Source: Lichenicola cladoniae (lineage in GTDB: Bacteria; Pseudomonadota; Alphaproteobacteria; Acetobacterales; Acetobacteraceae). From it: a DNA stretch of 64,000 nucleotides. A program made the position numbers and the translations under genes. Location: assembly GCF_013201075.1 (NCBI RefSeq), contig NZ_CP053710.1, forward strand, positions 1-64,000, written 5' to 3'. The notes beneath the pieces are model-generated. The model had not been told where the DNA came from, made no database searches, and saw nothing but the letters and a program-made list of their open reading frames with translations. Within the stretch, counting starts at the first letter, position 1; every line of letters begins with the position of its first letter. Below, piece by piece: positions 24,696 through 33,042 of this stretch.

Positions 24696-25664
24696 ATGGC
24701 CAGCACCCGCCGTTCACGCCCAGACCAGACCGCTCCCCGCGACAACTACCAGGAGGTGACTGACCGCATCATCGCGGCCCTCGAGGCCGGCGTGGTGCCG
24801 TGGCGCCGCCCCTGGGATCCGGCCTTGGCCGGTCAAAACACCATGCCGTCCAACGCCACGACCGGCAGGTTCTATCGCGGCATCAACGTGCTGATGCTGG
24901 CGCTGTCGCCCTTCGCGTGGTCGACCGGCGACAACAGGTGGTGCTCATACAAGCAGGCTGCAGAACGCGGCTGGCAGGTGCGCAAGGGAGAGCGCGGCAC
25001 CACAGTGTTCTTCTTCAAAAAACTGGAGCGCAAGGACGCCGAAGGCGCGCCCGAGCTGACCGGTGACGGGACGCAGCGATTCATCCCGATGCTGCGCGCC
25101 TCGACAGTATTCCATGCCAGCCAGATGGACGGCATTTCCGAAGTTCCCGCTTCCGGACCGCACGAGGTCAGCTGGCGTCGCCCCGAGGCGGTCGACACCA
25201 TCCTGCGCAACAGCGGTGCGGTGATCCGCATCGGCGGATCGCAGGCGTTCTACAATCCGTCCAGCGACCACATCCAGATGCCGCCGCATGAATGCTTTTC
25301 GTCACCCGAATTGTTCGGAGCCGTCGCTCTTCATGAATTGGCGCATTGGTCAGGTGCGGAATCACGGCTTGACCGAGACCTGACTAGAACGTTTGGTATC
25401 GCGCGCTATGCGGAGGAAGAACTCCGCGCCGAGCTGGCAAGCTGCTTTATGGGCAATACGATAGGCCTGCCGAGCGATATTCCAAACCATGCCAGCTACC
25501 TGCATAGCTGGTTAAAGAAACTTCGCGACGACAAGCGCGAGATATTTCGCGCCGCCGCAGCGGCGCAGCGCATCGCCGACTTCTGTCTGGCTTTCCATCC
25601 CGACTATCGCGCCGCGGCGGAAGAAACCCAGGAGCCCGTAGCCGACGAACGGCTGGCAGCCTGA
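24696..25664 (+). CDS. ArdC-like antirestriction protein / zincin metallopeptidase
   Basis: Start at ATG 24696 (MASTRRSRPDQTAPRDNYQE), after an AAGGA RBS. 322 residues: an N-terminal ssDNA-binding domain of the ArdC type (YQEVTDRIIAALEAGVVPWRRPW ... NATTGRFYRGINVLML) and a C-terminal zincin domain with HELAHWSG (His213, Glu214, His217) plus a downstream Glu-rich helix EEELRAELASCFM. Known plasmid ArdC proteins bind ssDNA and protect incoming plasmid from host restriction. Next to a DNA methylase gene, the pair suggests an antirestriction module. Confidence 0.87.
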   Translation: MASTRRSRPDQTAPRDNYQEVTDRIIAALEAGVVPWRRPWDPALAGQNTMPSNATTGRFYRGINVLMLALSPFAWSTGDNRWCSYKQAAERGWQVRKGERGTTVFFFKKLERKDAEGAPELTGDGTQRFIPMLRASTVFHASQMDGISEVPASGPHEVSWRRPEAVDTILRNSGAVIRIGGSQAFYNPSSDHIQMPPHECFSSPELFGAVALHELAHWSGAESRLDRDLTRTFGIARYAEEELRAELASCFMGNTIGLPSDIPNHASYLHSWLKKLRDDKREIFRAAAAAQRIADFCLAFHPDYRAAAEETQEPVADERLAA

Positions 25665-25686
25665 CGCCTTCCAGAAACACCGGATC

Positions 25687-25718
25687 AACGCCGTCTCGCA
25701 CGTCGTGCGGACGGCGTT
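25687..25718 (+). terminator. strong hairpin between ArdC-like gene and next gene
   Basis: AACGCCGTC-T-CGCAC pairs with GTGCG-GACGGCGTT: 14 base pairs with one bulged T and a tiny loop. No T-run follows, so it may be an mRNA 3'-end stabiliser or weak attenuator rather than a classical terminator. Confidence 0.5.
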
Positions 25719-25740
25719 CCACACCAGCGAAAGCAGAATC

Positions 25741-26118
25741 ATGAGCACGAACGATTTGGACCAGCTGTGCATTCCGGCGTTGCACGATCAGATCCCCGAC
25801 CAGGCGTTGTACTGGATCGGGCTCTACCTCGTCGTCCTGGACTACGGCGGCCCGGAAGAAGGCGGCCACTGGTATCCTTCCGGCGGCCTCGAGACCGATC
25901 CGGCGCTGTATCGCCTTCTCGGTCACCCGCCCAGCGCTTTTTTCAGCGACGACGAGGCGTCCACCGTCCTGGCGGACATGGAAGCCAACCTGCCGCTGCT
26001 GAACGCAGGCCGCCCGCCCCTGCATGCCTCGACCAGCAAGGGGCTGTACGAGCTACACGTCATGCACGCGCCGACCCTGCCGCGTGCCTTTCCCGACGTC
26101 GGCCCGCGCTACGCGTAA
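25741..26118 (+). CDS. hypothetical acidic protein
   Basis: ATG 25741, 125 residues, acidic, starting MSTNDLDQLCIPALHDQIPD; contains WIGLYLVVLDYGGPEEGGHW. No recognised family; found here between ArdC-like and another unknown gene, a layout typical of plasmid leading regions. Confidence 0.6.
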   Translation: MSTNDLDQLCIPALHDQIPDQALYWIGLYLVVLDYGGPEEGGHWYPSGGLETDPALYRLLGHPPSAFFSDDEASTVLADMEANLPLLNAGRPPLHASTSKGLYELHVMHAPTLPRAFPDVGPRYA

Positions 26119-26144
26119 CAATTCCCTGCGAAAGGACCACCGCC

Positions 26145-26693
26145 ATGCCCGCGACGCTTCCGATCGCCAGCATTGTCTTCCCGAAACTGCAATTGCCGCT
26201 GTTCGAGGATGGGCGGTTCACCGCCACGAAGTTCGACAGCAGCGCTGACAAGGCGAAGTTCGCCAACCACCTGTTGCGCTTCATCGCCAGGGGCTTCCCC
26301 GAGGCCTCGTTCAGCCAGGCCTTCTATCGGCGGCTGTCGATGTGCTTCTCGCACATTGCGCACTACGACAAGCACGGGTTCTGGGACTACTTCTTTACCA
26401 GCACGGAACGCTGCATCGAATTCCTCAACGACACGCTGCGCGGCGGCGGCTACGGCGATCCCGCCTGGACCTACTGCGATGTCGAATTGGCGATCCGCAA
26501 GCGGGTGCAGGAGGCCAGGGTGATCGAAGCCTACCGTCAGGCTCGTGCTGCGGAAGTTACTGGAGCGGAGCGCGAACTGCTCCGCCGTCTCAAGGCCCAG
26601 TACGAGCCAAAGGTGGCCGCACTACCGCCGACTGAAGCGACCCCGCCCGGTATCATCCCTCGCGGCCCAGCCGTGCAGCTTGGCCTGTTCTGA
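26145..26693 (+). CDS. hypothetical plasmid protein
   Basis: ATG 26145 follows an AAAGGA RBS (26131-26136). 182 residues: MPATLPIASIVFPKLQLPLF, a central aromatic region (FSHIAHYDKHGFWDYFFTST), a helical Arg/Glu-rich part (RKRVQEARVIEAYRQARAAE) and a Pro-rich tail. Not recognised; soluble. Confidence 0.6.
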   Translation: MPATLPIASIVFPKLQLPLFEDGRFTATKFDSSADKAKFANHLLRFIARGFPEASFSQAFYRRLSMCFSHIAHYDKHGFWDYFFTSTERCIEFLNDTLRGGGYGDPAWTYCDVELAIRKRVQEARVIEAYRQARAAEVTGAERELLRRLKAQYEPKVAALPPTEATPPGIIPRGPAVQLGLF

Positions 26694-26708
26694 GGCCGTA
26701 GCCGTATC

Positions 26709-27224
26709 TCAGGCAGCGGAAAGCACCTGACAGCGGCCATGGCCATGGAGCGCGCGTTCGAAATGCTCGACGGCCATGCGCGGCGTGTCCTTGAGCAGGA
26801 ACACCGACCCGTGCGGGATCGATGTGACCTTATGGTGCAGTTCGGTCTTGCAGCCTGGCTTGCCACTCAGGAACTTCACGCCCCGACCCGGCCGGGCCGC
26901 GCGTCCGTTCCTGAGACTGGCGGCGATCTCGCGCCCAACGAGATAGACCGGAGCGTCATGGGCTATCCAGACCGCCGACCGGATGTCGGTGTAGTCGGCC
27001 TCTATCCGGAGTTCCACACAGTCAGTAACGGCGTCTGGCGTGCCGTCAACGCCCCATATGCGCAGGCAGAGCGCGCGCAGCGCGTCCCCCCGCCCTGGTT
27101 CGAACACCCAGCCGATTTCCTGGCCGCGCCACCGTCCATCGAGCCTCTTGGCGTGCATCGAAAGATCCGGATGGAACGGAGCCACTAGCTCCAGCCTGTC
27201 CCCGTTCGTCCTGATCACCACCAT
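26709..27224 (-). CDS. hypothetical protein
   Basis: On the minus strand, with start at ATG 27224 (MVVIRTNGDRLELVAPFHPD); the upstream 20 codons lack coding look. 171 residues with WRGQEIGWVFEPGRGDALRAL and a basic C-terminal half (GRAARPGRGVKFLSGKPGCK). The only leftward gene in a rightward block. Function unknown. Confidence 0.55.
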   Translation of the reverse strand: MVVIRTNGDRLELVAPFHPDLSMHAKRLDGRWRGQEIGWVFEPGRGDALRALCLRIWGVDGTPDAVTDCVELRIEADYTDIRSAVWIAHDAPVYLVGREIAASLRNGRAARPGRGVKFLSGKPGCKTELHHKVTSIPHGSVFLLKDTPRMAVEHFERALHGHGRCQVLSAA

Positions 27225-27610
27225 GATGCGGGTCCCCTGTTCGTGGCTGAACCCTAGTACTCGACGATCGGCGTGTACAGCCATGCCGACGATAATGGAT
27301 GCGAAACGAGAAAATGTGAATCATGAAATGGGAATGACCGTTGGAGAGGGGGACGACTGCGCTGGCCGTTGCCGTCGCATCCCTCGGGTTGGCGTGGTCT
27401 GAGCCCGGCACCGCTCGCTTCAACACCCGCCTAGCCTACGGCCACGCGCCTGCGGTTCGAACGACACCGTGAAGCTGCAGGCAGCTTCCGCACCACTGTC
27501 GTTCTCAGATGTTTCCGCTCCCTCCATGCCGGGCTCCGGTCGACCACACCCGAGGGACGCGACGGCAACGGCCGAAGCAATTTGGGATAAAACATGAATG
27601 GATAAAGACG
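27225..27610. promoter_or_regulatory. intergenic region upstream of ssb
   Basis: 386 bp with no gene. It must carry the ssb promoter and that of the divergent gene. AT-richer segment at about 27585-27605 (ttgggataaaacatgaatgg) just before the ssb start. No palindromic operator was identified. Confidence 0.4.
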
Positions 27611-28081
27611 ATGGTTGGTTCAGTAAACAAGGTGATCCTGGTTGGCAACCTCGGCAAGGATCCGGAAGTCCGCAATGCCCAGAACGGCAGCAAGATCGTG
27701 ACCTTCACACTGGCGACGAGCGAGAGCTGGAACGACAAGGCCTCAGGCGAGCGGAAGGAAAAGACCGAGTGGCATCGCATCGTAATTTTCAACGACCGTA
27801 TAGCCGACGTTGCCGAGCGGTTCCTGACGAAAGGTCGCAAGGTCTACATCGAGGGTTCGTTGCAGACCCGTAAGTGGACCGATCAGTCCGGACAGGACAA
27901 GTACACCACCGAGATCGTCATCGACCGGTTCCGCGGGGAATTGACCCTTCTTGATAGCGGCAATCGTGACGGCGACCAGAATTCGCCACGCGGGCAGCAA
28001 GACACGGGCGCTGCACGGTCTGCGACAAGCGGCGGGTGGGAGCCGGCCGCCGGTGACCTGGACGACGAAATCCCTTTCTAG
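27611..28081 (+). CDS. ssb: single-stranded DNA-binding protein
   Basis: Start at ATG 27611 ([20 protein letters not shown]). 156 residues with the OB-fold of [43 protein letters not shown] and [20 protein letters not shown], a flexible Gly/Ser/Gln linker, and the acidic tip DLDDEIPF that recruits partner proteins. A plasmid copy, as commonly seen near leading-region genes, protecting ssDNA during replication or transfer. Confidence 0.95.
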   Translation: MVGSVNKVILVGNLGKDPEVRNAQNGSKIVTFTLATSESWNDKASGERKEKTEWHRIVIFNDRIADVAERFLTKGRKVYIEGSLQTRKWTDQSGQDKYTTEIVIDRFRGELTLLDSGNRDGDQNSPRGQQDTGAARSATSGGWEPAAGDLDDEIPF

Positions 28082-28196
28082 ACCCGGCTCGGCTTTGTTC
28101 CAGCGGCCGAATCATCTGGTCGCTGGAATTGTACAGGCCGACGCCCATCCCGAAGTCTGTCCGGCAACCAATGCAAGTCGTCAGGTGGAGAAAAGC

Positions 28197-28442
28197 ATGC
28201 CTGCGTCCAACGGCCTCGCTGCGTTGCTTTTCCCTGAGCGAACGCGGCTCAAACTCAGTCTGTCCGAAGTTGGCGTCCTCGCCGGCGTCGACCGAACACT
28301 GATCTGGCAGCGTGAGAAGGGGAAGTCGCCGAACCCGTCGATCCTCGTGCTCAAGGGAATCAGTGTCGCGCTGGCGGTGTGCTTCCATGACGTCTGCGAC
28401 GCAGCACTCGTCGATGCGCAGGCGGCGCGCTCGAATAGCTGA
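28197..28442 (+). CDS. small XRE-type HTH protein
   Basis: ATG 28197 gives 81 residues: FPERTRLKLSLSEVGVLAGV followed by DRTLIWQREKGKSPNPSILV form a Cro/C1-type helix-turn-helix. No other domain. Lies after ssb; probably a small local transcription regulator. Confidence 0.7.
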   Translation: MPASNGLAALLFPERTRLKLSLSEVGVLAGVDRTLIWQREKGKSPNPSILVLKGISVALAVCFHDVCDAALVDAQAARSNS

Positions 28443-28559
28443 CGGGCACTTTCCGCTCCCTGTTTGCGACGAAACATTCGGGCGCGCGGAAAAGAGGCGT
28501 TTACCGCCGCTCGGCCAGCGCCATCCAACCCTCCAATAAACCCCATCCGGAGATCGATC

Positions 28560-28652
28560 ATGAACGGTTTGCGCGATCGCGCGAGTGCGATAACGGCTGC
28601 TTGTCAGCCTCCCACTCAGCTTGTGCCCACCAGCTACTCGAAGGAGACGTGA
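28560..28652 (+). CDS. possible 30-aa peptide
   Basis: ATG 28560 follows a GGAG (ccggagatcgatcatg). It ends 1 base before the GTG of the next gene. The spacing supports translation, but the peptide is short and has no known relatives. Confidence 0.3.
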   Translation: MNGLRDRASAITAACQPPTQLVPTSYSKET

Positions 28653-28653
28653 C

Positions 28654-28851
28654 GTGGAGGTTTCTCTTTCTCGAGCCGCCGACGAAAGCTGCATGGCGAG
28701 TGCCCGCCGCTGGCGCACCGAGGCGGAGGTGCTGCGGGACCATGCCACGGCCAGCTACCTGACGCCCAGCCAGAGCGCTTCGCTTCGCCGGGAGGCCGAA
28801 ACCGCTGACCGCCAGGCCCAGTGGTGGCTCAGTGCGCTGGAGCGTCACTGA
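28654..28851 (+). CDS. small hypothetical protein
   Basis: GTG 28654 with AAGGAG upstream (28639-28644) encodes about 65 residues of helical, Arg/Glu-rich sequence (ARRWRTEAEVLRDHATASYL...ETADRQAQWWLSALERH). The TGA overlaps the next ATG. Unknown. Confidence 0.55.
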   Translation: MEVSLSRAADESCMASARRWRTEAEVLRDHATASYLTPSQSASLRREAETADRQAQWWLSALERH

Positions 28852-29072
28852 TGCGCCGCCCCGCTGAGGATGACGAGCACGCCCCACTTCTGCTCGCCCA
28901 GGTGGAGTATCTCCAGGCCTACGCGGATCAGCATGGTCGGGAATGGAAGCAGAAGCTCTGGCTGGAGTGGACCAACGCGACAGCGGATCCGGTCCTGAGT
29001 CTATTGCGCAACAGTCACGGGCCTTCGTGGCTGCTGCGTTATAACCTTCGGCGCGTGGAGGATGAGAAATGA
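28851..29072 (+). CDS. small hypothetical protein
   Basis: ATG 28851, 73 residues (MRRPAEDDEHAPLLLAQVEY), coupled on both sides (TGATG before, ATGA after). A Trp-rich C-terminal half (EWKQKLWLEWTNATADPVLS). Unknown; part of the tight run leading to the zeta-type gene. Confidence 0.55.
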   Translation: MRRPAEDDEHAPLLLAQVEYLQAYADQHGREWKQKLWLEWTNATADPVLSLLRNSHGPSWLLRYNLRRVEDEK

Positions 29073-29512
29073 TCGTTTACGACAAAAGACCGAATGTAAA
29101 TGGAAAGGAAAGAGTTCGCGTCCTCGACGCTTTGACACGACTGACAAGCCGGTTAGTGTCCTTCCGTCGAACGGACCGGAGATTGAGACCAGTGACGCCT
29201 CGCGCTGACCACTCGGATGGGGACCACCATGCCGAGGTGATCCAGGCAGAAGTGGCCATGGAGCTGATCAACCGCGCCCGCGGCCTGCTCTATGAACGGA
29301 TCTACCACCTGGAGGCAGGCGGTGCCGGCGACCAGAGGGCGGCTAAGAAGTTGGATGCGATCGCGGTGAAGCTCTACGAGCTGCTGAGAACAATCGATTA
29401 TCGTGAGCCGAAACGAGTTAGGGCAGTAATCGCGCGATGGTCGCCGCTGATGCGCGACGAGGAACAGTTCTGGACTGTCCTCAAAGAGGGCCCTGGCCTG
29501 TTTAACGTCTAG
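29069..29512 (+). CDS. hypothetical protein upstream of zeta toxin, antitoxin candidate
   Basis: 147 residues: a basic N-terminus and a helical C-terminal domain (EVAMELINRARGLLYERIYH; AKKLDAIAVKLYELLRTIDY). It ends one base before the zeta-type gene, the position an antitoxin usually holds. No sequence match to known epsilon antitoxins was recognised, so the antitoxin role is positional inference. Confidence 0.5.
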   Translation: MIVYDKRPNVNGKERVRVLDALTRLTSRLVSFRRTDRRLRPVTPRADHSDGDHHAEVIQAEVAMELINRARGLLYERIYHLEAGGAGDQRAAKKLDAIAVKLYELLRTIDYREPKRVRAVIARWSPLMRDEEQFWTVLKEGPGLFNV

Positions 29513-29513
29513 G

Positions 29514-30629
29514 ATGGCTGACTCTGATGACGGCCTCCGTTACGCGCTTGCAGAGCGCGATCACGAGCGGATCTTTCAGCAGAAAGTTCTGCCGGCCATG
29601 CTTCCGGCGTCGGAGGGGGCCGTCAACCCGACGGCGATTATTCTTGGCGGCCAGCCAGGCTCGGGGAAAACCGGGCTTCTCAACGACGCCACGCGCGAAA
29701 TGGAGGCGCGCGGTCCGACTGTCGTCATCAACGGCGACGATATGCGTGCTTTCCATCCTGAGCACAGTCAAATGCAGCGAATGGACCCGCTGAATGCTGC
29801 TCGCTATACGGACTATGATAGCGGCCGCTGGGTTGAGAAGCTGATCGCGGCGGCCAAGAAGCAGCAAGTCAACCTGGTGATCGAGAGCACGATGCGACGG
29901 CCTGAGGTGTTCGCCAGGACCGCCAATTCGCTGCAAGATGCCGGATACCGGGTTGAGGCACGAGCACTTGCCGTGCCGGAGCGCCTGTCCTGGCAGAGCG
30001 TGCATCAGCGCTTCGAGGCAATGCTGGAGAAGGGGGATGCGAGCCGCTTCACAGCGCGTGAGGCTCATGATGCCGGAGCTACCGGTATGCTGGAGACCCT
30101 GCGGCAGCTCGAGCGTGAAAATCAGGCCGATCGCGTTGTTGTCTCCACCCGAGCAGGGGAGGTCCTGTACGACAACCGCCAGAAGAACGGTCGTTGGCGT
30201 GACGCGCCAGCAGCAGCCAACGTCGTGCTGGCGGAACGCCAGCGTCCACTTTCGCCGCCGGAGCTGCGCAAGTTCGGTCGGGACTGGTCCGGCGTCCTGG
30301 AGAAGATGAAGCAGCGTCAGGCGTCTCCGTCGGAACTCACCCGTGTCACAGCCCAGGCTGAGGATGACATCCGGTGGTATCGCGCTGTCGCAAATGAACT
30401 CCCCCAGCACTCCGGGGTAATCCGCCGCCTGGCATCAACTGGCGCAGCACCGGCTGCCGAGGTACCCGCTCCGACGCGCGTCGGTTTCGGTCGGGCAATG
30501 AGTGCAAAGCGCAGTGCATCCGAGACGCCGGCGCCGCCGGCGCCGCGGGAACGTGAGACCCGACCCGAAGCGGAGCCGGTAGAGGCTCCCAAGCCCGCGC
30601 CCAGGCGCTCCGGGCCAGGCATGTCCTGA
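29514..30629 (+). CDS. zeta-toxin family kinase
   Basis: 371 residues with P-loop GGQPGSGKTG (45-54), a GDDMRAFHPE segment and a substrate-side region (IESTMRRPEVFARTANSLQD), as in zeta/PezT kinases, which phosphorylate UDP-N-acetylglucosamine and poison wall synthesis. The kinase domain spans about residues 1-200; a helical middle (RKFGRDWSGVLEKMKQRQAS) and a Pro/Ala-rich basic tail follow, longer than minimal zeta toxins. Likely a plasmid addiction or transfer-region factor. Confidence 0.85.
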   Translation: MADSDDGLRYALAERDHERIFQQKVLPAMLPASEGAVNPTAIILGGQPGSGKTGLLNDATREMEARGPTVVINGDDMRAFHPEHSQMQRMDPLNAARYTDYDSGRWVEKLIAAAKKQQVNLVIESTMRRPEVFARTANSLQDAGYRVEARALAVPERLSWQSVHQRFEAMLEKGDASRFTAREAHDAGATGMLETLRQLERENQADRVVVSTRAGEVLYDNRQKNGRWRDAPAAANVVLAERQRPLSPPELRKFGRDWSGVLEKMKQRQASPSELTRVTAQAEDDIRWYRAVANELPQHSGVIRRLASTGAAPAAEVPAPTRVGFGRAMSAKRSASETPAPPAPRERETRPEAEPVEAPKPAPRRSGPGMS

Positions 30630-30638
30630 TTTGCAGGT

Positions 30639-30917
30639 ATGGTTTTCAATGTGCTCGATAAAAATGCGCCGTATCCACCAGCAGCCGGGGTTCCGACTAT
30701 GCCGAGACGTCTGACGAAGTGGCTCCCGCTGATCGCCCTGAACGTCGTGGTGCTGGCGCTGCTGATGAGCGGCGCCATCATCCCGATCCATGCGTCCCCC
30801 CTGACCAAGCTCCTCGGCACATTGATCCTGGGTGGCGCCGTTCAGGGACTTTACGGATACATCGTCGGCTTCCCGTTCGGTGACGACCCAAAGAAGCGGT
30901 TCTTCATCAGCCGCTGA
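30639..30917 (+). CDS. small membrane protein
   Basis: 92 residues from ATG 30639, or 72 from ATG 30699 (MPRRLTKWLPLIALNVVVLA). Two predicted membrane helices (WLPLIALNVVVLALLMSGAI and LGTLILGGAVQGLYGYIVGF) and a charged C-terminal FGDDPKKRFF. Ten bases after the zeta-type gene. Unknown. Confidence 0.6.
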   Translation: MVFNVLDKNAPYPPAAGVPTMPRRLTKWLPLIALNVVVLALLMSGAIIPIHASPLTKLLGTLILGGAVQGLYGYIVGFPFGDDPKKRFFISR

Positions 30918-31462
30918 GCTGACGCCCGGGCGATCGCGCTATCGCCTCCTCGGCCATCCCCCTGAAGGGGGTTGGCACGCTCTGGACCCACGACCCCGCC
31001 GTCATGCGGTCATCATGACATCCCCGTCCGCACAGGCCCAAGACCGCCCCTGACGGGACGCCACGCTCGCGTGGCTCCAGCATGCTTGCCTCGACGGAGC
31101 AGGGCCGCACTTCCCGCAGGCTCTGCGAGCCCGCGCGCATTGCAACCCGGCTCCGCTCCTCCGCATGCCTCCGGTCCTGACCCTGTCCGGCCGACGACGT
31201 CTGCGCGATGGCAGGACGGGACGAGAAAAACGTCGTGGGACCGCCGCTCTCGTCGGCGATCTCGGGGGCTGCGCTGCCCCCAAACCCCCGCAGGACGAAC
31301 CTGAAAAACGGTTGTTCGCATTTACATGCAAGCGTCTTCTACTGCATTCGGACAGTATAAAACGCATGCGAATAAAGTAATAACTCGCAATAAGTGCACG
31401 CTCCGCTATAATACCGCTAGTTGGATAGTGCGTTGCTTCTCCCACTATGAAGTAGGCCCGAC
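30918..31462. other. 545-bp intergenic region with GC hairpin and AT-rich promoter
   Basis: No supportable gene. At 31264-31281 GGGGGC-TGCGCT-GCCCCC forms a short GC-rich hairpin. It is followed by an AT-rich segment (31300-31440) with atgcgaataaag-like promoter sequence leading to the DUF3991 gene. Similar GC-hairpin plus AT-rich regions occur at transfer origins, but no relaxase is visible here. Confidence 0.45.
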
Positions 31463-32449
31463 ATGAATACTCTTCGTGATCCAGCATCCGACCGGGACGA
31501 ATTGCAGGAGATCCGTGCAGGCGTGACCTGTGCCGTCGTCCTGGAGCAGGAAGGCTTCCTTCTCGACAAGAAGGAGAGCACCCGCAACTCGCCGAAATAC
31601 CGGTCGACGGACGGCCGCACGGTCATCATTAACCACCAGGGCCGGGGCTGGTGGGATCCGCACGACGCCTACGCGCGCGGCGACGTGTTCAAGCTGGTGC
31701 AGCACCTGAATCCGGGTCTGACCCTGGGGCATGTCCGGCAGCGGCTGCGGCCGATGATCGGCAGGGCGCCGACCGAGATGCCCTTGCAGCATACGACACA
31801 GCGCGAGCGGCCAGACGTGCCGGTTGCCGAGCAGTGGGCCAAGCGCCGGACGGTGCGTCCAGGCTCGCCCGTCTGGCGCTACCTGACGGAGATCCGCGCA
31901 CTGCCGGATAACATCATTCAGGCTGCCATTCGGCAGGATGTGCTGCGGGAGGGGTATTTCGGCACGGCGCTGTTCTCGCATCGCGATGACAACGGCGTCC
32001 TGACCAACTTCGAGATGCGCGGGCCGACCTATCGCGGCTGCCCGCGTGGTGGGGACAAGACGCTGTTCCGGCTTCGGGCGGCCGAGACGACGATCAATCG
32101 TCTGGTCGTCACCGAGGCCGCGATCGACGCTCTCTCCTTTGCGTCGCTCGACCATATGCGCCCGGGCACGCTCTACCTGTCGACTGCGGGGGGCATCGGC
32201 CCGAGGGCGGTGACGGCTCTGGAGGCGCTGCTTCGCGACCTGGCGACCGTGCCGAACGGTAAGCTGGTGATCGGCACGGACCTGGGTGAGGGGGGTGATC
32301 GCTTCGCCGCGGTTCTTGCCACCATGGCAGACACGGCCGGGGTTTGGAGTGGCCGTATCCTGCCGTTTGACGGCGCAAAGGACTGGAACGCCGTGCTTGT
32401 CCAGCGTGCCCAGCTCCGTGCGGCCCGGGCGGAAGGTGCTCCGTCATGA
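31463..32449 (+). CDS. DUF3991 and TOPRIM domain plasmid primase-like protein
   Basis: 328 residues. The N-terminal zinc-less DUF3991-type region (AVVLEQEGFLLDKKESTRNS...GRGWWDPHDAYARGDVFKLV) is followed by a TOPRIM domain (RLVVTEAAIDALSFASLDHM with the catalytic-type Glu, LVIGTDLGEGGDRFAA with the Asp pair). Members are found on alphaproteobacterial plasmids and are thought to act in priming during replication or transfer. Overlaps the next gene by 4 bases (ATGA). Confidence 0.82.
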   Translation: MNTLRDPASDRDELQEIRAGVTCAVVLEQEGFLLDKKESTRNSPKYRSTDGRTVIINHQGRGWWDPHDAYARGDVFKLVQHLNPGLTLGHVRQRLRPMIGRAPTEMPLQHTTQRERPDVPVAEQWAKRRTVRPGSPVWRYLTEIRALPDNIIQAAIRQDVLREGYFGTALFSHRDDNGVLTNFEMRGPTYRGCPRGGDKTLFRLRAAETTINRLVVTEAAIDALSFASLDHMRPGTLYLSTAGGIGPRAVTALEALLRDLATVPNGKLVIGTDLGEGGDRFAAVLATMADTAGVWSGRILPFDGAKDWNAVLVQRAQLRAARAEGAPS

Positions 32450-32751
32450 GCGACAGTCAGCACGTATCCGAGCAAGTGGCTCGCCTGCGGGCGATCGAGA
32501 CCCTGACCGTCGCCTTTCTCCGATCGCCCAAAGCGGTTCGCCACTGGAAGCGGCACAACCCTTCGGGAGACGAATTTCCCAGCGTCTACATTCTCGCCTC
32601 CGGCGGTTTCCAGGACGCCACCGGTCTGGTGATCGGCGGCTCCTGGGAGTCAGATGACGGTTGGGATTTCGACAGCGTGTTCACCTTGTTCACAGACCAC
32701 GGCGACATCCTCACCTGTCACGGCTGGAACCTCGACATCGAGGTGCTCTGA
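32446..32751 (+). CDS. hypothetical protein
   Basis: 101 acidic residues (MSDSQHVSEQVARLRAIETL; later GGSWESDDGWDFDSVFTLFT). Coupled to the DUF3991 gene by ATGA. No family recognised. Confidence 0.55.
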   Translation: MSDSQHVSEQVARLRAIETLTVAFLRSPKAVRHWKRHNPSGDEFPSVYILASGGFQDATGLVIGGSWESDDGWDFDSVFTLFTDHGDILTCHGWNLDIEVL

Positions 32752-32752
32752 G

Positions 32753-32842
32753 ATGGCAGAGACCGCAGCGCCGGCAGACACCTGGGTCAGCTTCTCGAAC
32801 GGCCAGAAGATGCCGATGGCATCGCGGCTGAATACTGATGCG
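32753..32842 (+). pseudogene. 5' fragment of a gene cut by the IS21 element
   Basis: ATG 32753, one base after the previous stop, reads MAETAAPADTWVSFSNGQKM and loses coding sense at the IS21 left end (about 32843). The rest of the gene is not found beyond the right end of the IS. Confidence 0.5.
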
Positions 32843-33042
32843 TGTTCCGGCTGATCCTGATCACTGATTCCGTTTGATGGTGATCATTGAATCCGTTCGA
32901 TCTCGATCATGCATTCCGTTTGATGGCGATCATCGGTTCCGGTGATCCTGATCATGCTGGAGATGACGATGCCGGTCGGCTGCCGCTGACAGTCTTCAAC
33001 CGAGGGTAGTGTCGACCTGTTGCCGGGGAGCAAGGGGTCGGG

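Noticed and set aside
31002-31487. 161-codon minus frame before the DUF3991 gene
   Set aside because: Cys/Arg-rich shadow composition in a region that better fits a promoter or origin.
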